64,000 nt of DNA from Alligator mississippiensis (taxonomy: Eukaryota > Chordata > Crocodylia > Alligatoridae), in assembly GCF_030867095.1 (NCBI RefSeq), contig NC_081826.1, forward strand, positions 57,859,501 through 57,923,500, written 5' to 3'. The notes below the pieces were generated by a model. That model ran no database searches. It was not told the origin of the DNA and saw nothing but the letters and a program-made list of their open reading frames with translations. A program made the position numbers and the translations under genes. Each line of letters opens with the position of its first letter. The first letter of the stretch is position 1. Shown piece after piece: positions 1 to 11,445 of the stretch.

Positions 1-1189
1 TCTGGTGAACAAACATTCCCCTAGATACTGGTGGTCACCCCTGATAAATTTGTAGGTGGCCATCAGATCACCCCTGAGCCTGCGCTTTTCCAGGCTAAAG
101 AGCCCCAGGGCTCTCAGCCTGTCATCGTAGGGTCTGCTTCCCTGACCTCTGATCATGTGCGTGGCTCTTCTCTGGACTCTCTCAAGCTTCTCCACATCCT
201 TTTGAATTGTGGAGCCCAAAACTGGACACAGTACTCCAGCTGCGGCCTCACTAAGGCCGAGTACAGGGGGAGAATGACGTCCTGGGATTTGCTTGAGAAG
301 CATCTATGGATGCAAGCCAGCATTTTGGTCGCTTTACTAGCTGCAGCATCGCATTGCAGGCTCATGTTCATCTTGTGGTCAATGATGACCCCCAAGTCTC
401 TTTCTTCCATAGTGCTAACCAACATAGCACTGCCGAGCCTATAAGGATGCTGCGGGTTTTTTTTCCCAAGGTGGAGAACCTTGCATTTATCGGTGTTAAA
501 CACCATCAGATTCTCATCCGCCCACTTGCTGAGCCTGTCCAGGTCAGCCTGGATCACCCGCCTGTCTTCTGGTGTGGATGCTTTGCCCCAAAGTTTGGTG
601 TCATCGGCGAACTTGGCCAGTCCGCTTCTGACTCCAGTGTCCACATCATTAATGAAGATGTTGAACAGTATGGGTCCAAGGACAGAGCCTTGGGGGACCC
701 ATACTGGGCCACAGGACACCACGATGAGTGACTTCCATCAATTACTGCCCTCTGGGTCCGACCCCGGAGCCAATTTTCCAGCCAGTGGATCATGGGGGAC
801 CCAAGGCGACAATTGGCCAGTTTCTCCAAGAGACTATCATGGGACACCAGATCAAAGGCTTTTTTGAAGTCAAGATATATGACATCAATCTCTTCTCCCT
901 TGTCCAGGTGATAGGTCACCTGGTCATAGAAGGAAATGAGATTGGTCAAGCAAGACCTACCCGCAACAAACCCGTGCTGGCTATCCCTTAAGATGTTGGC
1001 GTCGGCCAGTCCATTAAGGATGGCCTCCTTAATAAACTTTTCTAAGATCTTCCCCGGGATAGAAGTCAGGCTGATGGGCCTATAGTTAGCCGGATCCACT
1101 TTCCTCCCTTTCTTGAAGATAGGCACCACGTTGGCCTTCTTCCAGTCTTCGGGCACTACACCAGAGCGCCAAGAGTTTTCAAAGATCCA
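1..1189 (-). mobile_element. CR1 LINE, 5'-truncated younger copy (cut by window edge)
   Basis: Reverse transcriptase part of a chicken-repeat-1 LINE, read on the minus strand. Translation shows the motifs PANYRPISLT, DSQHGFVAGRSC, YLDFKKAFD, PQGSVLGP and FADDTKLWG, the last holding the catalytic FADD. The reading frame is split near position 700, where this copy reads ATACTGGGCC against CCACTGGTC in the sister copy at 5107-6708; outside such small differences the two are almost identical by eye, so they are one young subfamily. The 5' truncation lies near 1189, where similarity to the sister stops abruptly. The 3' UTR runs off the left edge. It sits inside an older CR1 that starts at 1190. 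Confidence 0.9.
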
Positions 1190-2885
1190 CTAGATAAAAA
1201 GCTTTTTTGGAAGTCTAGGTATATAATGTCTACCATGTCTCCTGTGTCCAGGTGGTGAGAGACCTGGTCATAGAAGGAGTTGAGATTGGTAAGACAAGAC
1301 CTACCCATGACAAAGCCATGCTGCCTGTCATTCAGAATCTTACCTTCTGTGAGCGTATCACACATAGATTCTTTAATGCTCTTTTCCAGGATTTTCCATG
1401 GAATGGAAGTTAGGCTGATTGGCCTATAGTTGTCTGGGTCCTCCCTCTTCCCCTTCTTGAAGATGGGCACAATGTTGGCCCTCTTCCAGTCGTCAGGGAT
1501 TTCCCCTGTATACCGTGAATTCTGAAAGAGCTTTGCCAGGGGTTCTGTGATGACCTCAGCCAGCTCCTTCAGTACTCTCAGATGAAGTCCATCCAGTCCT
1601 GCTGACTTATAAATGTCTAGCTTTTCTGGTTGATATAGCACCCAATCAGCATCCACAGTGGGGAGGCTGTCAGTCCCAGCATGTCCTCTATGAGACTTAT
1701 CTTGCTTGACTTTCCTCATGGTCTGGTGAAATACCGAAGAAAAGTGGGCATTCAGTTCAGTTTTTTCCTAAATGTCGGTTATCAGCTATCCCAAGGTGTT
1801 CAGCAGGGGTCCCACACTTCCATTTGTTTTCCTTCTACTGCCTACATACCTAAAGAAGGACTTCTTATTGTCCTTGAGTCCTGTAGCTAACATAAACTCT
1901 GTCATCACTTTGATCATTTCCCTACAAGTGCTGGCCACTGTTGTATAGTCTTCCTTGAGGACCATCCCTAGCTTCCGCTGTGCGTACACCTCTTTTTTCT
2001 TTTTTAAGAGGGCCACAATTTCCCTATTAATCCAGGAGGGCTTGCTAGCTCTTCTTCTGCCTTTCCTCTTTGCAGGAGCAGTTTTCTTTTGTGCTTTAAG
2101 GATCGTATCCTTTAGCAATGACCACTCTTCATGTACCCCATTTGCCTTGCCTTCCTGGCCCCACACCACCTCCCCTACTAATGCTCTGAGCCTGTTGAAG
2201 TCAGTATTTTTGAACTCAAGGACTTCAATCCTGCTGGTTGATTTGTTGATCCTGTGGCAGACAGTGAACCTGATAATTTCATGGTCGCAGTTGCCCAGGT
2301 TACCCTCAATGTTCAAGCCACACACCAGATCATCTCCATTGACCAAGACCAAGTCTAGGAGAGCGTTACCTCTGGGTGGCCCTTGCACTTCCTGGGTCAG
2401 GAAGAGCTCCTCAATCACAGTCAAGAAACTATGTGAACGATCTGACCTAGCCAAGTGTTCCTCCCATCTGTCTCTGGGTAATTAAAATCACCCATGACAA
2501 CCAAGTCCCTTGCATGCATGGACTCTGTCAGTTCTCAAAAGAAGTCCAGATCCAACTCCTCCCCTTGGTTTGGTGGCCTGTAATAAACACCTACAGTTAG
2601 GTTTCTCTCACCTTTCCCCCTTCCCCCCACCCCCCAGCTTGACCCAGAGGGTTTCAAGCTGCTTATCTTTGAAGCCAATGTCAGCCCCCAGAGAGGTGTA
2701 CTGCTCTCTCATGTAGAAAGGTACCCCTCTGCCTTTTCTCCCTGCTCGGTCCCTTCTGTGTAGGGTCTAGCCCTCTACAGTTACACTTTAATCATGCAAG
2801 GAGTCCCACCAGGTCTCTGTGATCCCTACCAGGTCATATTGCCCACTAGATTTATGAAGGAGATTCAGAAGACTACTCTGAAGTG
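1190..2885 (-). mobile_element. CR1 LINE, older copy interrupted by the younger one
   Basis: An older, diverged CR1 on the minus strand. From high to low coordinates it shows the end of the endonuclease domain (YDLVGITETWWDSLHD near 2790-2840, GDFNYPETDG near 2480), the linker (NREIVALLKKKKEVYAQRK near 1990) and the start of the reverse transcriptase (DDWKRANIVPIFKKGKRED, NYRPISLTSIP, DRQHGFVMGRSCLTNL). Coding similarity stops at YLDFQKSF, the first catalytic block, exactly where the younger CR1 begins at 1189. The rest of its RT should lie beyond the left edge if the younger copy simply inserted. Several frame breaks separate the pieces, as expected for an old LINE. Confidence 0.85.
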
Positions 2886-4513
2886 AAGCTATATGTCTTA
2901 TGACAAAATCACTTCTGATTTTATAGTTCAGAAATGTGTTTGGAAATGAGGCATTTGTAATATGACAAGCATAGATGACATTGCCATAATGTAGTTGGAG
3001 CATGCCTTTACTCAAAATTGTTAACATTGTTCTCTTGTGTTGGTAATCTGCCAAACACTTTCCACTCTTTACAGAAAAATACATTAAATTATTGTCTACA
3101 TGCAAATATCTCATTTGTCGGTGTTATGTTTTCTTTTTCTTTTCTGATATGAGTTTTGAAGTGTGTCCTATTATATTTGATTGAGCAGTGGGATTTCTTG
3201 AAAAGCTTCTTTACTACAAAGACAAAGAATCAGATAACTTGCATTCAATGTAAAAAGACTTGAGTTAGCTTTTCCTGCACTTCCTGTACTGTTAAACAAG
3301 AGTTTTATATTAACACATTTTATTCCTGCATTTAAGTGTAATAAGGGTCCAATTAATGACTGGGCAAATTCTAAGAGGTACTTCACAGTGGAGTTGTGAA
3401 TTCTCAGAACCTCTCAAGATTTGACTCTCAGAATATGCAGATTTATTTTCTGTATTTTGGAGTTTTATATCAAAGGGATGTTTGGATGTTTTTTTCTTCC
3501 ACAGTGTGTTTAAAAGGTTAAAAATGCATCACAAAAAAGGGAGAAAGAATTCAGAAGTGAATCAAACAAGCATTCTAGTACAGTAAAGCATGTAGAAACT
3601 GCCCTTTGACCTATCTATCCTGTAAGCTCTTCACTTTGATAAAAGGAAAGCTTGTCTGAGTTGAATTAGTTATATTTAAAATAATTAGCGTATGTAATAG
3701 TTTCAGAAGCTCTTTACTCTCAGCTGATCAGATTTTGACTTAAAGCAACCAAGAACTACCAAGCATTTTTATTCCTATTTATGCAGTGAGAACAAACTGC
3801 AACACCAATTCAAACTACTGTTTATTTCTTACAGTCATCTAGAAAATTCATTTATAAATAGGGGTCTACTTCATTTGCAGTTTAGCAGTGTTTGTGGAAA
3901 CAGTGGAAAAAAAAAACAAAAAACAACAGTGTTGTCTAGGATTGCCAGGAAATATTGTACTGGCTGCAAATTTCCATGAAATCAACCTAACCCACCCCCC
4001 AGCATATTTTTCATATAATATGCTGTTTTAGAGTGCCCTGATGTTTACCGCAATACAAAAACAAATGAGACAATCACTGCAGCTATAGATCTCAATCTGG
4101 AGTGATTGAGAGTTACTGTTTGCTAGTGACATAGACTAAGTAAAAGCAAAGTCAGTCAGTGAAATGAAAATGTTTCTATTAGGGTTAGCATGAATTAGTA
4201 GTTTCTAAACTTTTTGTAGAGTGCTACATATAATAATAAATTATGATGAAATAAGTTACCACTTACAGTATATATAATTTATATTTAAAATATATTTAAT
4301 TCAGATTTAAATGTAATATTTAGATTTATAATATGATAAATTATAAAATATAATTTACTTCCTGCAGAATTTGCTATTAAATTGTACAGCATATGCCTCT
4401 ACTCTTCATTCCGTGACCAAGCCACAAAATTTGCTTTTTCTCACTATGCGTTAAGTAGACCCCTATTTATAATTTCACTCAGTATATAACTCAACTTCAG
4501 TTTTGAACGAAGG
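2886..4513. other. Gene-free AT-rich stretch
   Basis: No gene or recognised repeat. The part at about 4225-4380 is very AT-rich (runs of TATAATTTATA type), and the flanks look like ordinary unique intergenic DNA. Confidence 0.5.
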
Positions 4514-5106
4514 TCTCAAAACAGAGGTAGGAATCACCCAACCTGGGTTAGAGGCAGGCAGACAGGCTTGTACTAGGACCCAGCTGCTGCTGCCATCACC
4601 ACTTGTCCCTGCAACAGCACAGGGAGAGTACCTGTAGCCAATGCTCATTAGGGCTGTGTGAAGCTTCGGTTCGTGATTCTATTTGGAGAAGATTTGGCCC
4701 GATTTGGAGGCCAAATCTCTGAATCTGAATTGAATCACTAGAAGCTTAAAACTTTCTGAATCAATTCAGAGCCTCTGAATCTATTTGGAAAAGATTTGGA
4801 AGAGATTCAGCAATTCACAGATTTATGGGGAAACAGAAACTTAGGGGGAGCAGGAAGGGGAGGGAGAGTGGGGGGGAAGGACTGCCATCTCTAGCTGGGC
4901 AGTGACTGCGACTTCTCCCTGACTGCCTTCCAATCACAGTGTCTGGGGGCAGGGACATAGAAACAGCATAAAATCCTCTGTGTGCAGGCTTTTCTGTCTC
5001 CTTCCTGAGCTGTTTCTGCTTGACCAACAGCATCTCAAAGGTATTATGACTACTGGCCTGGCTTCCTAGTCAGTGGCCTGCTACTTTCTGATGTTAGAAA
5101 TGATTT

Positions 5107-6708
5107 AATAGATTTCATAGACATTAGGGCTGGAAGGGACCTCGGAAGATCATCGAGTCCAGCCCCCTACCCAAAGGGCAGGAAGTCAGCTGGGGTCATA
5201 GGATCCCAGCAAGATAAGCATCCAGTTTCCTCTTGAAGGTGTTCAATGAAGGCGCTTGAACCACCTCTGGTGGCAGGCTGTTCCAGACCTTGGCGGCTTG
5301 GACAGTAAAGAAATTCTTCCTTATGTCCAGCCTGAAACGGCCTTGTAGTAGTTTATGACCATTCGACCTAGTCGTCATCCCTAGGGGCGCTCTGGTGAAC
5401 AAACGTTCCCCCAGATACTGGTGGTCACCCCTGATAAATTTATAGGTGGCCAGCAGATCACGCCGAGCCTGCGCTTTTCCAGGCTAAAGAGCCCCAGGGC
5501 TCTCAGCCTGTCATCGTAGGGTCTGCTTCCCTGACCTCTGATCATGCGCGTGGCTCTTCTCTGGACTCTCTCAAGCTTCTCCACATCCTTTTTGAATTGT
5601 GGAGCCCAAAACTGGACGCAGTACTCCAGCTGCGGCCTCACTAAGGCCGAGTACAAGGGGAGAATGACGTCCCGGGATTTGCTTGAGAAGCATCTATGGA
5701 TGCAAGCCAGCGTTTTGGTTGCTTTACTAGCTGCAGCATCGCACTGCAGGCTCATGTTCATCTTGTGGTCAATGATGACCCCCAAGTCTCTTTCTTGCAT
5801 AGTGCTAGCCAACATAGCACTGCCGAGCCTATAAGGATGCTGCGGGTTTTTCTTCCCAAGGTGGAGAACCTTGCATTTATTGGCATTGAACACCATCAGA
5901 TTCTCATCCGCCCACTTGCTGAGCCTGTCCAGGTCAGCCTGGATCACCCGCCTGTCTTCTGGTGTGGATGCTTTGCCCCAAAGTTTGGTGTCATCAGCGA
6001 ACTTGGCCAGTCCGCTTCTGACTCCAGTGTCCACATCATTAATGAAGATGTTGAACAGTATGGGTCCAAGGACAGAGCCTTGGGGGACCCCACTGGTCAC
6101 AGGACACCATGATGAGTGACTTCCATCAATTACTACCCTCTGGGTCCGACCCCGGAGCCAATTTTCCAGCCAGTGGATCGTGGAGGACCCAAGGCGACAA
6201 TTGGCCAGTTTCTCCAAGAGGTGATCATGGGAAACCAGATCGAAGGCTTTTTTGAAGTCAAGATATATGACATCAATCTCTTCTCCCTTGTCCAGGTGAT
6301 AGGTCACCTGGTCATAGAAGGAAATGAGATTGGTCAAGCAAGACCTACCCGCAACAAACCCATGCTGGCTATCCCTTAAGATGTTGGCGTCGGCCAGTCC
6401 ATTAAGGATGGCCTCCTTAATAAACTTTTCTAAGATCTTCCCTGGGATAAAAGTCAGGCTAATGGGCCTATAGTTAGCCGGATCCACTTTCCTCCCTTTC
6501 TTGAAGATAGGCACCACATTGGCCTTCTTCCAGTCTTCGGGCACTATACCAGAGCGCCAAGAGTTTTCAAAGATCCGCACTAGAGGCTGGGCTATGATGC
6601 TCGCCAGCTCCTTGAGTACCCTGGGGTGAAGATTGTCAGGGCCGGCTGACTTGAAGGTATCCAGCTTCTCAAGATGTTCCTTCACGAAGTCAGCATTTGA
6701 TAGGACAT
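5107..6708 (-). mobile_element. CR1 LINE, young 5'-truncated copy inside the hAT
   Basis: A minus-strand CR1 with complete 3' end: the tail, read on +, is TAGATTTCATAGACATTAGG followed by the CR1 3' UTR signature around GAAGATCATCGAGTCC. The 5' end is truncated near 6708, just upstream of the codons for KSAGPDNLHPRVLKELA. On both sides the sequence returns to the surrounding hAT, which shows the CR1 landed in the hAT after that element had inserted. High identity to the 1-1189 copy and a nearly open RT suggest a young insertion. Confidence 0.9.
5196..6685 (-). pseudogene. CR1 ORF2 reverse transcriptase, nearly open
   Basis: One frame stays open from 6685 to about 5460 and encodes the whole palm and fingers of the reverse transcriptase: PANYRPISLTFIPGK, DSQHGFVAGRSC, YLDFKKAFD, SGVPQGSVLGP and the catalytic FADDTKLWG. 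The C-terminal part (KLLQGRFRLDIRKNFFTVQ, WNSLPPEVVQAPSL) continues in another frame at 5196-5402. Comparison with the 1-1189 copy shows ATCACCCCTGAGCC there against ATCACGCCGAGCC here (near 5462), a single-base loss that accounts for the switch. The endonuclease domain is missing through 5' truncation, so the copy cannot move on its own. Confidence 0.85.
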
Positions 6709-7051
6709 AGTTTAGCTTAGCTTAGCATCTGTCTATTTCCAATTCTTTTCTTTCAATTTGTATTTCTTTTTTTCCCCACAATACTTCTGAAAGAAAAAAC
6801 TCAGTGTTTTCCCTGGCACTGTGATCCATCACTGTGCAGGGAAGTGCACACACACACACACAGAAGAAGAAAAATCAGATATTCATAGAAGAGATTGTAC
6901 AGTTATTAATATTATTATAGTTAGTTTTAACAGTTTACATACAGACTAAAGACAACACAGAAGAAAAAAGAATTAGTCAGCTAGCCACACATTCAGATTT
7001 AGACCAGTTCAAAGAAGAACACAACACACCATATATATTGGAATCCACTGT

Positions 7052-8175
7052 GTGGTGCACAGGTTGTACCCCATAGTCAGAGATGCCTTGGAGGGGGACA
7101 GGGCTGCTGGTGATGGCACCACCACCACTACCAATGAGCCAGCTGATTTCAAAATGCAGGAAGGTGGCAGGCTACTTCCACCGCAGCATCAAGGGGAACA
7201 AGATGCTGCACACAACATCATGCAGGATGTAGATTTGATGGAACTCCACTTACCTGATGCTGGAAAGGCTGGTGAAACAAAAGAAAGCCAAACATGAGGT
7301 GGCCTTGCTTGGGGAGATTGGGATCAGCGGCCCCCTGAACAGAGCTGAGTTGGGTACTATCTCCCAGATCTTGGTGGTCCTCAAGCCCTTCCTCGAGGCC
7401 ACCGAGACCCTCAGCACTGGCAATGACCTCCTTATCCAGGTGATCCCTGTAGTGAGAGAACTGGAAAACCAAATGGAGAAGTTCCAGGGGACCAGTGTTC
7501 TTGACTGGGGCAGGCCACCATCACCAGACGTGCAGGCACTGGTGAGATGGCCAAAGGAGGGCACAAGGACAGCTGGATCCCTTGTGGTCCAGTACAGTCC
7601 ACGTGCTGGTGGGAATGTGGGACATGAGAGTGAAGGGGATCATATTCACTGGCAGCACCAAAACCCTCGATTACTGGACACAGGTGCTGGTCAACAAAGT
7701 CAGGGAGGGAAAAGGGCAGAGGTGAAGGGAAGTGGAAGAGGGGGTTCCAGTTTCCCATGACAGCACTCCCAGCACCAGCACCAGGCAGTCTCCTCCATAC
7801 CAGCCACTGCCAATGTGGGCCAAGGGCATGGCTTCAATGCTGCAGTCCAAATGCACCAGACCCCAGCCTCTAGCAGGTAGCACTGAGGCTTCGGTGGCTA
7901 CCTATCTCGCTAAGGATGTGGAGCCACTGGACTGCAACCCCTTGGCCTACTGGGCAAGGTGCAGCCAGATGTGGCAGGATCTGGCCACAGTTGCCCAGCA
8001 TCACCTGTCCTGTCCACCAACCATCGTTTCAAGCAAGAGGGTGTTCAGCATTGCTGGGGATGTTGTGACACCCCAACACACCTGCTTGGATCCTGGTTTG
8101 GTGGAGCAGCTGGTGTTCTTGGAAGTGACCCTCCTGCTGCTGGGGTTCCCCAAGCCCCACCTGCAGATGGACTGA
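7052..8175 (+). pseudogene. hAT-family transposase remnant
   Basis: Catalytic-core and C-terminal fragments of a hAT (Ac-like) transposase. One frame (from 7257) carries ELGTISQILVVLKPFLEATE followed by IQVIPVVRELE, the usual hAT core helix region. A second frame from about 7560 carries WDMRVKGIIFTGSTKTLDYW and, after an in-frame TGA at 7723-7725, runs on to 8175 with the C-terminal dimerisation region: DCNPLAYW, LATVAQHHLSCPPTIVSSKR, VFSIAGDVV and LVEQLVFLE. One frameshift between about 7490 and 7560 and one stop therefore separate the visible pieces. A start, BED finger and first catalytic Asp were not recognised. An A-rich stretch follows at 8211-8225. Confidence 0.75.
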
Positions 8176-8635
8176 GTGCCTCACTCCATCTACACCAATT
8201 TCTTTTTTCATTAAAAAAAAAAAAATGATTAATGGCCCGCTCTCAGAGCTGGAGGGGGCAATCACCAGCCAGCAGGGGCAGAACATGTTCCTGCTGAGCT
8301 CACTCCCCTGCCAGGATGAACTTGGAGGTATGGACTGGGGCTATGGGGAAGGAGGTGGCCCCAGGTCCTGGGCATGACCACTAAAACTGCACCCTGCCAG
8401 AGTAGGGAGGCCTGGTGCTGCACAGCAGCACAGCAGCCCAGTAAATGTCAGGACCAATGATCCCCTGGTGAAAGGTGAGTAGGAGGTGCCATAACCTCCA
8501 GCTAACGCGCACACCCACACACAGTCCTGGCTGGGGAAAGCCCAGACGTGTCACGTCTTTGTCTGGTGCAGTGAAGGCTTGCTGGTTGCAGTGAAGTTGT
8601 GAGGCTTCAGGTGAGCTCAGCTCATCTGCCTGAGA

Positions 8636-9600
8636 TGCCAGCTTTTGCATAGAAAAACCCTTTGTCAGACTGAGAAAGCACCTGCAGTTTGTATGTCTCC
8701 TGGTCCTGTATGGAATGAATAGTAAGAAGCCAGAGGCTGGCCTGGCACACAATGCAGGCAAGGAAGTCACATAGTGAAAATGAAGGTGTCAGGGGCTGAG
8801 AGAGAGGCTGGGGTGGCGGGAGGGGAAAGGGGATGTAGCAGAGCAGGTAAAAGTGCAGCGGTACCTGGGGAGTCAAATGTCCACCAGGTCGCAGTGTGTC
8901 AGAATTCCACTGTGTATATTGAGTCCATGAGTTTCTGTACCTGCTACCTAGGAGGCTGATGAAGTTAAGTTCATAGGCCCAGCTGTGAAAAGTGGTTTGT
9001 AAATTGTTCCCTCTCAGGATCAGGCCTGAGACACTGGAGGCAGAGTGGTTTTTTGGTGAGGAATGTGCCAAGGTATTGTTGTCTTTGATAGATTCTGGTG
9101 TGCATTTTTTGGGGGTACTGGAGATAGTTGACAGGTTTTGTGTTTTGAGCTGTAGGAAGTTGGCTTCAGTTCTGGTGATGAGGTTAGGTGCTTGTTTGAA
9201 TGTACAAACCACTTTTCAGATCTGGGCTTATGAACTGCACTTCATCAGCTTCCTACGTACTAAGTACAGAAACTCATGGACTCAATATACACAGTGGAAT
9301 TCTGGCACGCTGCGACCTCTGCCAGACATCTGATTCCCCAGGTATCTCTGCAATTTTACCTGCACTGCTATATCCCCCTCATCCCTGCTACCCCAGCCTG
9401 TCCCTTACCCCCTGATGCCTTAATTTCCATTTTCACCAACTGGCTTTCTTGCCTGCATTGCATGCCATGCCAGCCTCTGGCTCCTTTACTATTCCTTTCA
9501 TCCAGGACCAGCAGACATACCAACTACAGGTGCTTCCTCAGCCTGACAAAGGGTTTTTCAACCCAAAAGCTTGCTAAAATACATTTCTCTACTTATACAG
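8636..9600. repeat. Long imperfect inverted repeat (about 1 kb) inside the hAT
   Basis: The left arm (about 8636-9000) and right arm (about 9195-9580) are reverse complements over long stretches. Examples are AAAACCCTTTGTCAGACTGA against TCAGCCTGACAAAGGGTTTT, and GAGTCCATGAGTTTCTGTAC against GTACAGAAACTCATGGACTC. About 190 bp separate the arms. The arm tip (CAAGCTTTTGGGTTGAAAAA on the reverse strand) resembles units at 60755-60890 and, more weakly, at 12125-12330. Similar ends occur in Penelope-like elements, but I could not assign the family. Confidence 0.6.
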
Positions 9601-9634
9601 TTGCCCTACTAAAAAGACACCAGATTGTCTTACC

Positions 9635-10070
9635 TGCTGCTGTAAAGTAGTGGACCAGTCTGAGGCTGTAGGGGAGGAGGAGACCTCACTGGGGCATACC
9701 ACCATGTTTTGCAGAGGCCCCAGCACCTGGAAGGGCGCACCTGAACACAAATACATACAGACACACACGCACAGCACACAGTGAGGGTGCACCTAACAGA
9801 CACGCAGTTGCTCCTACTTGAGAAGAAAGAAGGGCCTGACAGTTCAGTTTGGCTACCTGAGATGTTGCTGGTACTACTGGTGCTGACTGCTGAGTCACCA
9901 AGTTATTTTTACCTGCTGCCATTTATAATGGTGGACCAGAATGATGCTGTAGGGGAGAAGGCAGCCTCACTGGGGCACTGTCATGTTGTGCAGAGGCCCC
10001 AGTGCCAGGAAAGCAGGAAAGGCACACTCGAACACACACACGCACGCACGCACGCACGCACGCGCGCCCA
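9635..10070. repeat. Two tandem units of about 275 bp ending in CA/CG-rich microsatellites
   Basis: The block TACCTGCTGCTGTAAAGTAG at 9632 recurs as TACCTGCTGCCATTTATAAT at 9911. Both are followed by TGCTGTAGGGGAG or its variant, CCTCACTGGGGCA, GCAGAGGCCCCAG and then a CA-rich run. The second run (10035-10068) expands to (ACGC)n. The unit belongs to the interior of the surrounding hAT. Confidence 0.65.
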
Positions 10071-10490
10071 TGTCACAAGTTTTGCCTGCCTGTGGCCAAA
10101 GGTGCCCCTGAACCCAGACTCCCCTTGCACCTAGCTCCTTGACAGCTGGCAGGCTTCATGGCTGCAGAAGGGCCTAGCAGGCCTGCAGTAGTTTTTTTCA
10201 CCCCCCTGTGCCCGAGACACAGTTACACAGGCACCCATGTCATGAGTTTTGCCTGTTAGCAGCCAGAGGTGCAGAGCCCCAGAATCCAGACTTCCCCTAC
10301 ACCTATCTCCTTGACAGCTGGCAGGCTTTGTGGCCTCAGCAGGGCCTAGCGGACCTGCAATTTTCACCCTGCTGTGCCTTAACACACACGACATGAGTTT
10401 CGTTTTCAAGAATTTGAGGTGCAGTTTCCCAGAAACCCCTGTGCCTATCACCTTGAAATTTGGCAAGCTTCTTGCCCTCATCAGAGGCTA
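10068..10490. repeat. Three tandem subterminal units of 120-165 bp in the hAT
   Basis: Each unit contains CATGTCACAAGTTTTGCCTG or a variant (CATGTCATGAGTTTTGCCTG, CATGAGTTTCGTTTTCAAGA), then a GAGGTGC/AGGTGC block and CTTGACAGCTGGCAGGCTT or CTTGAAATTTGGCAAGCTT. Divergence rises toward the right terminus. A single unit of the same kind is found in the related fragment at 50822-50975, so the repeat is a family trait rather than a local accident. Confidence 0.6.
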
Positions 10491-10876
10491 GCATTCCTGT
10501 AAGTTTCATTTGAATCAGCCAAAAAATGACTAGGTTATAGATATTTCATTGATTCCCCATTATACTCTATGACTGAATCTCCAGCTCTCTCCAAATCAGC
10601 GCCAAATCTTCCGAAGCCAATTCAGCCAAATCAAATCAGAAAAGTGATCCAAACCAAATCACTGGCATCCGAATCAGCTGAATCTGAATCCTAATTGAAT
10701 AGTTCTGTATTTGTACAGGCCTAGTGTTCATCCCAAAGCTGGCATAGGAAGAGCACTGACAGCCAAAGCCCCGAGCACTAGATGGCACCAAAACCCTATA
10801 TCCCCAGGGTGGATCCAGTGGTTGCGTAGACTGAAACTGGCCTTTGAGCCTCGGGTTGCTGATCCCTGCTTTAGAA

Positions 10877-11445
10877 GGTTTTCACATGCACATTTTCAAA
10901 CCAATATCCCCAGCTGATGCAAACTGGTGTAGTTATATTTCTAATTTTGGACTACTTGTAACTGCCTGTTGTGCTATATGCATAGTGTGTGCATAAGAAT
11001 CATTCCTCACACTTACTGGCCCCATGAAGGCCCTTTACAGTCAAAGTCTATGCTCAGAAACTCTCCTTCAGTGCACTGCAGGAGACTCACATTGCTCCAA
11101 AAAGCCTGGAAATGGAGGAAAGCTGTTAGGGCATTGTCCTCACTCCATATCAGGATCCAGTAGTCTAGACTATTATGCAACTATTGCAGTCTGGATAGAT
11201 AGCCCATTGTGTTGGGTTTACCACAGATAGGAGAAGAGGGTGCAATGTTTGAAGCTTCCAATACCAGGAAGCTTGTCTCCCATGTTCTAGACTTGAGCTC
11301 CTTGAACTGAATCATTTGTACTATCTATTATATTAATCTTTCAGACATGTAGGGATAGGTACAAAAAAATAAAAAAATAAAAAAGTTTAAAAAAATTCAC
11401 TAACAACACCTATTTAAGCAGGAAAACCTTTGAATTTACTTGAAT
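10877..11445. other. Intergenic stretch without a recognised feature
   Basis: No gene or repeat family recognised. An A-rich run of AATAAAAAAATAAAAAAG type lies at 11368-11386. Confidence 0.4.

Larger units (their letters stand above)
4649..10723 (+). mobile_element. hAT DNA transposon, 6.1 kb, with decayed transposase and nested CR1
   Basis: The left terminus TAGGGCTGTGTGAAGCTTCG is matched by the reverse complement of the right terminus, TAGGCCTGTACAAATACAG. It is bounded by 8 bp target-site copies ATGCTCAT (4641-4648) and GTGTTCAT (10724-10731), which agree at 6 of 8 positions with two transitions. Both ends carry arrays of GAATC and GATTC words (4670-4820 and 10555-10700), the subterminal repeats typical of transposase binding sites. 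The interior holds a CR1 insertion (5107-6708), a transposase remnant (7052-8175), a palindromic unit (8636-9600) and tandem repeats (9635-10490). Fragments of the same family are at 50622-50990 and probably 11446-11640. Confidence 0.75.
4522..10868. mobile_element. Small hAT-type DNA transposon (outer shell), split by a 6 kb insertion
   Basis: The left end begins CAGAGGTAGGAATCACC and the right end reads GGGTTGCTGATCCCTG, whose reverse complement begins CAGGGATCAGCAACCC. These are imperfect hAT-like termini. Removing the inner element (4649-10723 plus one target-site copy) leaves about 270 bp, a usual size for a non-autonomous hAT. The flanking octamers TCTCAAAA and CTTTAGAA agree at only four positions, and all four differences are transitions, so the target duplication is weak evidence. 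The call depends mainly on the termini and on the nesting. Confidence 0.45.

Noticed and set aside
10036-10070. CRISPR-like or satellite array at the CA/CG repeats
   Set aside because: It is a simple microsatellite inside a hAT; repeats are 2-4 bp with no spacers.
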